Source: an uncultured Prevotellaceae bacterium | GTDB lineage: Bacteria; Bacteroidota; Bacteroidia; Bacteroidales; Muribaculaceae | DNA: 64,000 nucleotides | Assembly: GCA_900318345.1 (NCBI GenBank) | Contig: ONKD01000001.1 | Span: 168,368-232,367, forward strand | Direction of reading: 5' to 3' | Shown here: piece after piece, positions 53,462 through 60,515 of the stretch | How the letters are laid out: the number at the start of each line of letters is the position of its first letter | How positions within the stretch are numbered: the first letter of the stretch is position 1 | Program-made: the position numbers and the translations under genes | Notes under the pieces: model-generated | What the model was told of the DNA's origin: nothing | Seen by the model: the letters and a program-made list of their open reading frames with translations, nothing else | Databases searched by the model: none

Positions 53462-53959
53462 TTATTTGGCCAGGAGATGGTGAACTTCCTGAATGAGCTC
53501 ATCCTCGGCTCCATCGGTATATCCACTGTGCTTTGAAACGATGTTGCCATTGCCATCAACAACGACAACAAAGGGGATCATTTGACCGCCCAGTGCCTTG
53601 AGGAAATCACTGTTAGAGTCAAGCAACACCTCATATTCCCACTCGTTCTCGTCAACCAGCGGCTTCACCTTGTTGATGTTTTGGGCCTGATCGATGCTCA
53701 CGGCATAGATTTTAAGGCCAGTTTCATCTTTCCACTCGTCATAGACCTCGGCGATGGCCGACAACTCTCGGTTACAAGGTTTGCACCATGTAGCAAAAAA
53801 GTCAATAATGAAGGGCTTGCCGTCATTACTCAGAGTGTCGGTCTGCACGGTCGCGCCATCAATAGTCTTGAGTGTCACTGCTGGAAGTTGTGCCTGAGCC
53901 ACTGCAAAACCGGCCACCAGGCAAACAAAAAACGATATAATACACTTTTTCATACACAT
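53462..53959 (-). CDS. TlpA-family thiol-disulfide oxidoreductase
   Basis: Exported thioredoxin-fold protein of 165 residues with signal peptide (residues 1-23) and active site W58-C59-K60-P61-C62 in FFATWCKPCNREL. The cis-proline region is QMIPFVVVVDGNG. It probably acts in periplasmic redox, reducing or oxidising the CxxC proteins of the same cluster (inference). ATGs at 53959 and 53953 are possible. A consensus promoter precedes it. Confidence 0.9.
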   Translation of the reverse strand: MCMKKCIISFFVCLVAGFAVAQAQLPAVTLKTIDGATVQTDTLSNDGKPFIIDFFATWCKPCNRELSAIAEVYDEWKDETGLKIYAVSIDQAQNINKVKPLVDENEWEYEVLLDSNSDFLKALGGQMIPFVVVVDGNGNIVSKHSGYTDGAEDELIQEVHHLLAK

Positions 53960-53979
53960 TAAATATTAGGTTTAACACG

Positions 53980-54009
53980 CAAAGGTAGATATTTTTTGTT
54001 TTCAACAAA
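53980..54009 (-). promoter_or_regulatory. Promoter of the TlpA-DUF6029-Omp28 cluster
   Basis: On the minus strand, TTTG (54006-54009), an 18-base spacer and TACCTTTG (53980-53987), about 20 bases before the first ATG. Confidence 0.6.
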
Positions 54010-54078
54010 AACAATTAGCTAAAAAAATAATTATCATGGCAGTTTTTTCCCAATAATGTTGCCACACAAAACAGAAAT

Positions 54079-54106
54079 CAAGCCTTGCACATATGCGCAA
54101 GGCTTG
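54079..54106 (-). terminator. Terminator-like hairpin after the 54143-55801 gene
   Basis: CAAGCCTTGC (54079-54088) and GCAAGGCTTG (54097-54106) are perfectly complementary. The T-run on the minus strand is weak. Confidence 0.5.
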
Positions 54107-54142
54107 ACTAAAACTTATCACTTTAACGTGAACAGGGATGGG

Positions 54143-55801
54143 TTACTTCATCACCTTGGTCGTGGTCACATGACCCTGAGCGTCGGTCGTGCGCACGATG
54201 TAAACGTTTCCGTTCTCCATCTTGTTAACACGCCTTCCGTCAATCGTGTAGACCTCGGTGGTGTTAGCACGAGCGACGTCGACCTCATCGATAGAGGTTT
54301 GGCCACCGCTGATGTCAACACACATCACGAACATGCCGCCACTGCCAGGAATCACGTCCCAATTGTCATCATACTCCTCTTCCTGGGTGTAGAAAACATA
54401 GGCGTGGTTCTCATCATAGGCCACCTCAAATCCGCTTGACTTGAAGTTATCCTCACAGATCTGCTTGGTCCACATTACAGTGCCCATATCATCCATCTTC
54501 ACAACCATAAAGTTGGCGCCGTTCCAGCTCTGCAGGTTGCCATAGAGCAGTACCCAACCGTCGGCCTGGGGGATTACCTTTACAGGCCTGAAGCCCCACA
54601 TGTCGTTCTGTGCTAGGCTCTTGCCATAGATATCCTCACCCATCCACAGGTAGCCGCCATAGGTATCGAGTGAGTTGACATACATGTTCTCGTTGCCCTC
54701 AACATCAGTATATTCCCATGCCACAAAGGTCTGATAGTCCTTCACTGTCATAACGGCAATGCTGGCATCGCCATCGGTCGTGTTATTGCAGCTAACGGGC
54801 TCGGTAAGAATGTCACCATCAGGTGAGACGTAGTTCACTACTTGATAACCTGACCAACTGAGCAACTTGCGATAGGACAGCACCAAGCCTCCATCGGCAT
54901 CAATCTCAGCCAGGGGGCTGGGCATATACATGCCGCTCGTGAGCGGTTCAGCTTCTACCACAACGGGCTCACCCCACAGGTTGGTGAGCGTATTGTCCAG
55001 ACGCTGAGCGTTGAGGCCCATATCCTCGTTGTTATAGATAGCATATACACTTCCCTCGGGAGCAGGACGCATCATCAGGATCTTGGACGGCAGGAGCATG
55101 GGGTCAACAGCGTCCATCGAGCCGTCGGCAGCAGCCACCATGATCAACCATTGTGAATCGTTTACCAAGACCGAGTCGGGCATCTCCTGGTTGGGGAACC
55201 AGGGCGAGGGTGACCAGTTGTCCTCGGTGGCCTTCTCATTGTAGTACTCATTGTGGGAAGCGGCCACATAGATATTGTCACCACTCACGCAGATCACTGG
55301 GTTGACGTTCTCGGCAAGCAAGGCGTTCTCATGCAATCTACCGGCGGGGAACAGCACACCGTCAACATCCCACACAGGCTCACCCTGCTGGGTGTAACGG
55401 TAAACATACACCTCGCTGTTCTCCTGGACCTCCATATCGTTGCGGATGTCATGATAGCCAAGCAGGATATCACCATTGGGAGCCAATGCCAGAGCATAGT
55501 CGGTGGTATAGGTCCATGTGGCCTTGTCGCACACAATGATACCCTCGTCGCCAAACTGGGCATTGCCCTCGGCATCAAACACCTGCAGGTGCAGGCGATA
55601 GCCAAACACGCCGTCAACACGCTCACCGCGCAGCCAGCTCAAGATGATCTTGCCCTCGGGAGTGGTTAAAGTCTTCATTTGCACTTGACCATTGGTACCT
55701 TCGGCATCAAGGCGGGTGGCCTCGGTGTCACTCGTCTGCCATGCCAGCATCGTGCCTACGGCCAACATAAACATCATTGAAAATGTAAGGATTCTTTTCA
55801 T
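54143..55801 (-). CDS. Secreted protein with T9SS-like tail, function unknown
   Basis: A 552-residue exported protein; signal peptide residues 1-20. The body shows repeated strand pairs of the type DGGLVLSYRKLL, GWVLLYGNLQ and KIILSWLRGE that suggest a beta-propeller. The last ~45 residues (TEVYTIDGRRVNKMENGNVYI ... TTKVMK) resemble the type IX secretion C-terminal domain and the tails of the genes at 13816 and 48410. No enzyme motif is visible. It has its own promoter-like box at 55846-55853. Confidence 0.68.
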   Translation of the reverse strand: MKRILTFSMMFMLAVGTMLAWQTSDTEATRLDAEGTNGQVQMKTLTTPEGKIILSWLRGERVDGVFGYRLHLQVFDAEGNAQFGDEGIIVCDKATWTYTTDYALALAPNGDILLGYHDIRNDMEVQENSEVYVYRYTQQGEPVWDVDGVLFPAGRLHENALLAENVNPVICVSGDNIYVAASHNEYYNEKATEDNWSPSPWFPNQEMPDSVLVNDSQWLIMVAAADGSMDAVDPMLLPSKILMMRPAPEGSVYAIYNNEDMGLNAQRLDNTLTNLWGEPVVVEAEPLTSGMYMPSPLAEIDADGGLVLSYRKLLSWSGYQVVNYVSPDGDILTEPVSCNNTTDGDASIAVMTVKDYQTFVAWEYTDVEGNENMYVNSLDTYGGYLWMGEDIYGKSLAQNDMWGFRPVKVIPQADGWVLLYGNLQSWNGANFMVVKMDDMGTVMWTKQICEDNFKSSGFEVAYDENHAYVFYTQEEEYDDNWDVIPGSGGMFVMCVDISGGQTSIDEVDVARANTTEVYTIDGRRVNKMENGNVYIVRTTDAQGHVTTTKVMK

Positions 55802-55845
55802 AAGTAAAAGGTATTAAAAAATGAATAAATCAAACTATTTTGCGA

Positions 55846-55853
55846 CAAAGATA
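55846..55853 (-). promoter_or_regulatory. -7 box of the 54143-55801 gene
   Basis: TATCTTTG on the minus strand, 45 bases before the ATG. No clear -33 element. Confidence 0.45.
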
Positions 55854-55928
55854 ATCAAATCTTTCGCATAACGAACCTTTTTTGCACAAAATAAATGACA
55901 GGGCAAAAGCGAACCCTAAGGAAAGTGG

Positions 55929-57125
55929 TTAACGGGAGGCGCGGTAGTACAGGACGGCCGCAATGATGGTATAGACAAAGTTGGGAATCCACATCGCAAC
56001 GCGGGGACTGGTATAGCCAGAAACGGCGAAGGTGGAGGTAACAGTCATGAACAGGATGTAGGAGAAACTGAGCAACAGTCCAAGGCCGATATTCAGGCCG
56101 ATACCGCCCCTCACCTTGCGCGACGAGAGCGACAGACCGATGATGGTGAGGATGAAGGCGGCCGCAGTCATAGCGATGCGCCGCTCATACTCAATCTCAA
56201 AGTTCTTGATGTTGGCGACACCACGCGCCTTTTGCTTATTGATGTAGTCCTTGAGTTCGGGCGAAGTCATCGTCTGCTCATCATTCTTGGAGATGAGGAA
56301 GTCACGCGGGTCGATATTGAGCAGGGTATCCATCACCGAGCCCGAGCGCATGGTCTCTTTTAAGCCGTTAAAGTCACGGATGGTGTACTGGCGCACTGTC
56401 CACAAACCCACCGAATCATACTTGATGGTCTCGGCAGTGAGCCTTGACTTGAGGGTCGTGCCGTCAAACTCCTCGAGCGAGAACCTGAAGCCGCTGCGGG
56501 TGGTGTTATCATAGCGGGACATGTAGGCCATGACTCCCGGTTTGACCTGCAACTGGATGTTATCGCCATAGATCACCTCCTTGTTTTTCACCCATTTGTT
56601 AGTGTAGGCGATGCGCTCGATATTGGCAGGCGGAATGATATAGGCGGCAAGCAGGTAACTGCCCAAGGCGATCACCGCTGCCGAGAACAGGTATGGCACA
56701 GTCAGGCGATAAAAACTGATGCCGTTAGAGAGCATGGCGATGATCTCGCTGCGGTCAGCCAGTCGCGAGGTGAAGAAAATCACCGCGATAAAGGTGAACA
56801 ACGGGCTGAACTGGCTGAGCACAAACGGCAGGAAGTTCATGAAGTACTGGAAGACCGTCGCCTTCCATGGCGCGGTGAGCACGGCATCAAGTTTCTCGTT
56901 GATGTCAAACATCACCACAATGGCAAACAGCAACAGGATGGCGAAGAAGAATGTACCCAGGAAGTGCTTGATGATATAGCGGTCAAAGCGCTTGACGTAG
57001 TACCACGGGTAGCGCTTGAGGGGCTTGGACGAAGCGGAACCAACCGATTGGGCAGAGTCGGCGGGAGTCGCAACATTTTGCGTCTCTACAGGCTGTTCCA
57101 TATTCTTGAGTTCTTCTTCCATCAC
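55929..57125 (-). CDS. LptF/LptG family permease (LPS export)
   Basis: Inner-membrane protein of the YjgP/YjgQ family, part of the LptBFGC machine that pulls lipopolysaccharide from the membrane. Hydrophobic helices flank a periplasmic beta-jellyroll (residues ~165-270). Family features are KRFDRYIIKHFLGTFFFAIL and SRLADRSEIIAMLSNGISFYRL. The N-terminus is about 40 residues longer than the core. Codons 13-21 (VETQNVATP) coincide with a REP-like palindrome. It follows tgt, an order common in Bacteroidetes. LptF and LptG cannot be told apart here. Confidence 0.9.
   Translation of the reverse strand: MMEEELKNMEQPVETQNVATPADSAQSVGSASSKPLKRYPWYYVKRFDRYIIKHFLGTFFFAILLLFAIVVMFDINEKLDAVLTAPWKATVFQYFMNFLPFVLSQFSPLFTFIAVIFFTSRLADRSEIIAMLSNGISFYRLTVPYLFSAAVIALGSYLLAAYIIPPANIERIAYTNKWVKNKEVIYGDNIQLQVKPGVMAYMSRYDNTTRSGFRFSLEEFDGTTLKSRLTAETIKYDSVGLWTVRQYTIRDFNGLKETMRSGSVMDTLLNIDPRDFLISKNDEQTMTSPELKDYINKQKARGVANIKNFEIEYERRIAMTAAAFILTIIGLSLSSRKVRGGIGLNIGLGLLLSFSYILFMTVTSTFAVSGYTSPRVAMWIPNFVYTIIAAVLYYRASR
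57064..57089 (-). repeat. REP-like palindrome GTAGAGACGC family, copy 3, inside a gene
   Basis: On the minus strand, GTAGAGACGCAA, a short loop and TTGCGACTCC: the arms pair with one mismatch in 9 bases. It lies within the permease coding sequence and is translated as VETQNVATP. Confidence 0.7.
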
Positions 57126-57147
57126 CTAAAAACCCTAACACCCTAAA

Positions 57148-58278
57148 TCACAGCCTCACCTGAACATCATGAAGCATCTGGCGCTTCCATGCGGGAAAAT
57201 CGCCATCGATGATGTGCTTGCGGGCCTCGCCCACGAGCCACAGATAGAACGCCAGGTTGTGGATGCTGGCAATCTGCATAGCCAGAATTTCCTGGGCGAT
57301 GAACAAGTGGCGCACGTAGGCCTTGCTGTAGATATGATCCACAATCGAGGGGCCGTCTTCCTGCAAGGGGCTGAAATCGTCAGCCCACTTCTTGTTGCGC
57401 ATGTTCATAATGCCATGGCGGGTGAACAGCATGCCGTTGCGGCCATTGCGCGTAGGCATCACGCAATCCATCATGTCAACACCGCGGTCAATGGCCTCAA
57501 GGATGTTGGCAGGCGTGCCCACACCCATCAGGTAGCGGGGACGGTCCTGTGGCAGAATGTCATTGACAATCTCTATCATCTCATACATGACCTCGGTGGG
57601 TTCGCCCACGGCAAGACCGCCAATGGCGTTACCATCAGCCCCCAGGTCGGCGACAAACTTGGACGACTCCTGACGCAGGTCCTTATACACACAACCCTGC
57701 ACGATGGGGAAATAGGCCTGACTGTGGCCATAACGCGGCTGAGTGTTCTTGAAATGCTTCCAGCCACGGGCAAGCCAGTTGTGGGTCAGCGTCAATGACT
57801 TGCGGGCATAGTTGTAGTCGCTGGTACCCGGCGGGCACTCGTCTAGCGCCATCATGATGTCGCTGCCGATGGTGCGCTCGATGTCCACCACCTTCTCGGG
57901 TGTGAACAGGTGCTTGCTGCCGTCGATGTGGCTGCGGAAGGTCACTCCCTCGTCGGTCAACTTGCGGTTCTCGGCCAGCGAGAAGACCTGGAAACCGCCA
58001 CTATCGGTCAAGATGGGGCGATCCCAGCCGTTGAACTTGTGAAGGCCTCCGGCACGTTCAATGATGTCCATGCCGGGACGCAGGTACAGGTGATAGGTAT
58101 TGCCCAAGATGATCTGCGCCTTGATGTCCTCGCGCAGTTCGGTCATGTGGACCGCCTTTACGGCACCCACCGTTCCCACGGGCATGAAAATCGGTGTCTC
58201 GATCTGACCGTGGTCGGTCGTGATGAGTCCGGCGCGGGCACTAGTGCCGCTGGGAGTGGCTATGAGTTGATAATCCAT
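57148..58278 (-). CDS. tgt: tRNA-guanine transglycosylase (queuine/preQ1)
   Basis: Exchanges guanine-34 for a queuosine precursor in tRNAs with GUN anticodons. The active-site parts are TDSGGFQVFSL (residues 91-101), QGCVYKDLRQ and DCVMPTRNGRNG with nucleophile D271. In place of the usual CxCxxC zinc ligands, residues ~305-315 read LQEDGPSIVDH, while the final His (H340 in ASIHNL) remains. I believe this zinc loss is shared by Bacteroidetes Tgt proteins, but could not check. The length of 376 residues is normal. A perfect promoter lies upstream. Confidence 0.95.
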   Translation of the reverse strand: MDYQLIATPSGTSARAGLITTDHGQIETPIFMPVGTVGAVKAVHMTELREDIKAQIILGNTYHLYLRPGMDIIERAGGLHKFNGWDRPILTDSGGFQVFSLAENRKLTDEGVTFRSHIDGSKHLFTPEKVVDIERTIGSDIMMALDECPPGTSDYNYARKSLTLTHNWLARGWKHFKNTQPRYGHSQAYFPIVQGCVYKDLRQESSKFVADLGADGNAIGGLAVGEPTEVMYEMIEIVNDILPQDRPRYLMGVGTPANILEAIDRGVDMMDCVMPTRNGRNGMLFTRHGIMNMRNKKWADDFSPLQEDGPSIVDHIYSKAYVRHLFIAQEILAMQIASIHNLAFYLWLVGEARKHIIDGDFPAWKRQMLHDVQVRL

Positions 58279-58303
58279 TCAGTGTCTCTAGTAAAAAATC
58301 GTG

Positions 58304-58336
58304 CAAAGATAGTGTTTTTTTTGTAGAGTCGCCAAA
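58304..58336 (-). promoter_or_regulatory. Promoter of tgt-lptF/G
   Basis: On the minus strand, TTTG (58333-58336), a 21-base spacer and TATCTTTG (58304-58311), about 26 bases before the ATG. Confidence 0.65.
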
Positions 58337-58341
58337 TATAA

Positions 58342-58380
58342 TAAAAAGAAAGGCCGGCGACCAATCTTCATCGCCAGCCT
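58342..58380 (-). terminator. Terminator after the coiled-coil protein gene
   Basis: AGGCCGGCGA (58351-58360) pairs with TCGCCAGCCT (58371-58380) with one mismatch, and a T-rich run follows on the minus strand. Confidence 0.7.
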
Positions 58381-58414
58381 CTAATCGGTTCCTTAAAGTT
58401 TATCGCTAGAAGTC

Positions 58415-59023
58415 TTATTTGTATTTCTCCATTTCCTTCTTGGCCTTCTCGAGATTCTGCTCGGCCTTCTTCAGGTTGGTGACTGACTTCTCATAGTCCT
58501 TCTGAGCCTTAAGGTTCTGTTTGGCTACCTTCTCCTCAAACTTCTTTTGCTCGGTCTCCATCTTGAGCATCTTCTCGGAGTTGCCTTGAGCCTTGGCTAC
58601 TTTCTCGTTGAGTTTCTGGCGCTCCTGAACCTGCTTCTCGGGCAGTTCGTTCATTTTCTTCTGGGCCTCAGCCTGTTTGTTCTGAGCATCTTTCACCTTA
58701 TCAACGGCCTTGTTGTACTTCTCGGTAGCCTTTTGGCGTTTCTCGATCAGCTGTTGCTGTTTCTTAGCCTCTTTCTCGGCCTTCTTGGCTTCCTTTTCCT
58801 TCTTCTCGGCAGCCTTCTTAGCCTCCTTGGCCTTCTTCTCTTGCTCTTTGAAAGCGTCTTTCTGCTTCTTGGCGGCCTCGGCCTGCTTCTTAGCTAGCTC
58901 GGCATCCTTGGCATACTGTGCCTGCTGCTGTTCAACATGCTGAGGGGTTTCATAATTCTGAGCCATTGCGGCGGGTGCTGCTGCAAAGCAGAACAACGCT
59001 GCCATCAACAATAATTTCTTCAT
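58415..59023 (-). CDS. Exported lysine-rich coiled-coil protein
   Basis: A 202-residue protein with signal peptide (MKKLLLMAALFCFAAAPAAMAQ) and an almost continuous charged helix rich in K, E, A and Q. Heptad-like blocks such as KKAEKEAKKQQQLIEKRQK predict a long coiled coil. No family beyond low-complexity similarity is recognisable; a structural envelope role is possible. I start at ATG 59023, because the earlier in-frame codon at 59095 lies in the promoter. It has strong promoter and terminator signals of its own. Confidence 0.75.
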   Translation of the reverse strand: MKKLLLMAALFCFAAAPAAMAQNYETPQHVEQQQAQYAKDAELAKKQAEAAKKQKDAFKEQEKKAKEAKKAAEKKEKEAKKAEKEAKKQQQLIEKRQKATEKYNKAVDKVKDAQNKQAEAQKKMNELPEKQVQERQKLNEKVAKAQGNSEKMLKMETEQKKFEEKVAKQNLKAQKDYEKSVTNLKKAEQNLEKAKKEMEKYK

Positions 59024-59064
59024 AATCTTAGTATTATTAAAAATTAAACTTTGTTTCAATACTG

Positions 59065-59096
59065 CAAAGATAGTGCAAGTCGAGCACAATGCCAAA
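59065..59096 (-). promoter_or_regulatory. Promoter of the coiled-coil protein gene
   Basis: On the minus strand, TTTG (59093-59096), a 20-base spacer and TATCTTTG (59065-59072): an exact consensus match, about 40 bases before the ATG. Confidence 0.7.
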
Positions 59097-59282
59097 TTTA
59101 TTTGAGCATTGTTGAGACGCAGCCTATCTTCGGCATAGCCAACAACAGCATTAAGACCTGATAAAACAAAAAAAGTTTAAAGGTGAATTCTGCAAAGTGT
59201 CTCACTCCCAGCGAAGCGGTTATCGCTCAATCCCGTAATTACTTGCTAATAATGTTAAACATCATCAGAGATACCTGACGAT

Positions 59283-60113
59283 TCACTTCGCATCAATCTG
59301 AACCGACCTCAGATATTGAGTCTTTAAACCAGGGATTTTGAATCTGATCGGCAGTTTGAAAAGGACTTCGACGGGCTCGCCATTCACTGTGGCTGGGATG
59401 AAATCGGGCAGTAACTTGCAGACGCGGACAGCTTCTTTGTCAAGGTCTTTATCTACCGACTCAACAACCTTGACATCATGAACTTTTCCACTCTTATCGA
59501 TCCAAAAGGCCACCTCAACGCGTCCTTGAATTCTCTTCTTGGCGGCTTTGGGTGGATACTTGATATGGTCCTTAAGGAACTGGCTCAACGCTTCCTCGCC
59601 GCCAGGAAATTCCGCTTTCACTTCCACGTCTTTAGGCTTTTCTTGCTCTTGTTTGTCCTGCAACTTGAAAGTAACGGGCAAGGTGTACCACACACTCACA
59701 GCTTGACCATTCTGGCGACCTGGATAGAACTTGGGCAGGGTCTTGATTAGGCGAACAGCCTCATCGTCAAGGTCCTTGTTCACCGAGTGGACCACTTTCA
59801 CTTCACCGACCTTACCCGCCTTGTCAACAACAAATTGAACTACAACGCGGCCTTGTATGCTATCCTTGAGGGCCTTGGGCGGATACTTTATATTTTCTTG
59901 CAAGTATTTCAATAAAGCGGTTTCGCCTCCAGGGAACTGGGGCTGCTGCTCATAATCGACAAAAACTACCTCCCCATCCACTGAATCACGGGCAAGACTA
60001 TAGGCCCCACGATTAGACGCTATGGCCGAGAGGTTCGTCATCACCACGCTCAAGAGTACAGCAACCCTGATTACCCTCATCATATCGATATTTAATTTAC
60101 CGTGTTTCATCAT
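59283..60113 (-). CDS. Exported protein with two TonB C-terminal domains
   Basis: A 276-residue protein. The N-terminus MMKHGKLNIDMMRVIRVAVLL ends in a signal peptide cut near SAIAS, so it is probably soluble in the periplasm. Two TonB C-terminal-like domains follow (residues ~55-150 and ~165-260). Each has FPGGE, IKYPP, IQGRV, a VDK/IDKSGKV strand and VKVV.SV.KDLD. Unlike a classical TonB it has no retained membrane anchor or proline-rich span. The leader matches that of the serpin-fusion gene upstream. GTG, ATG and ATG stand in a row at 60116, 60113 and 60110; I take the first ATG. Confidence 0.85.
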   Translation of the reverse strand: MMKHGKLNIDMMRVIRVAVLLSVVMTNLSAIASNRGAYSLARDSVDGEVVFVDYEQQPQFPGGETALLKYLQENIKYPPKALKDSIQGRVVVQFVVDKAGKVGEVKVVHSVNKDLDDEAVRLIKTLPKFYPGRQNGQAVSVWYTLPVTFKLQDKQEQEKPKDVEVKAEFPGGEEALSQFLKDHIKYPPKAAKKRIQGRVEVAFWIDKSGKVHDVKVVESVDKDLDKEAVRVCKLLPDFIPATVNGEPVEVLFKLPIRFKIPGLKTQYLRSVQIDAK

Positions 60114-60132
60114 CACATTAATTTTTGAGATA

Positions 60133-60140
60133 CAAATTTA
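60133..60140 (-). promoter_or_regulatory. -7 box of the double TonB-domain gene
   Basis: TAAATTTG on the minus strand, about 20 bases before the ATG. An identical box stands before the serpin gene (62278-62285). Confidence 0.4.
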
Positions 60141-60416
60141 GTGCTTTTTATTCATCAACGATAATTATTTTCCCTTTTTCCCGTAGCTTAACGTGAGTTC
60201 GATGAATTTGTCATTTGTCAATCATGGTGTTAGCAACTGCGGGTGTGTCATAATTGCAATGTCGCTACATATATCGGCCTACGGCCGAGAAATTTAAACA
60301 AATTATTTAAAAAAATTAAATAAAAATTTTATTTGTTCTAATTTTAATACAAAATTTGTTTTAATTTCCCGCCCGAAGGGCGGTTATAAATCCAGCAGAT
60401 CTATGACACACTCTCT

Positions 60417-60514
60417 GCCGCGGGAGCGGCGGGGGCGTTGATACCATAAGATATAATTCGACGACAAATCATACTCCTCCGGTGCTTCGCACCACCTCCC
60501 CTAGCTTAGGGGAG
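60417..60514. repeat. 98-base repeat block, copy 1
   Basis: Identical over all 98 bases to 62405-62502. It contains a GGTGC-TTC-GCACC hairpin (60481-60493) and a CTCCCCTAGCTTAGGGGAG palindrome (60496-60514), and ends just beyond the stop of the serpin-TonB gene. Confidence 0.85.
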
Positions 60515-60515
60515 T

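Larger units (their letters stand above)
60114..60515. other. Intergenic region with blocks shared by the serpin array
   Basis: No gene is seen in these ~400 bases. The first part repeats the upstream region of the neighbouring serpin gene (61 identical bases at 60178-60238 and 62321-62381). An AT-rich stretch follows, then a 98-base block (60417-60514) identical to 62405-62502. Confidence 0.7.

Noticed and set aside
59283-60113. Energy-transducing TonB
   Set aside because: No retained N-terminal anchor or proline-rich span is seen and no exbB/exbD is near; the TonB-like domains are better seen as modules.
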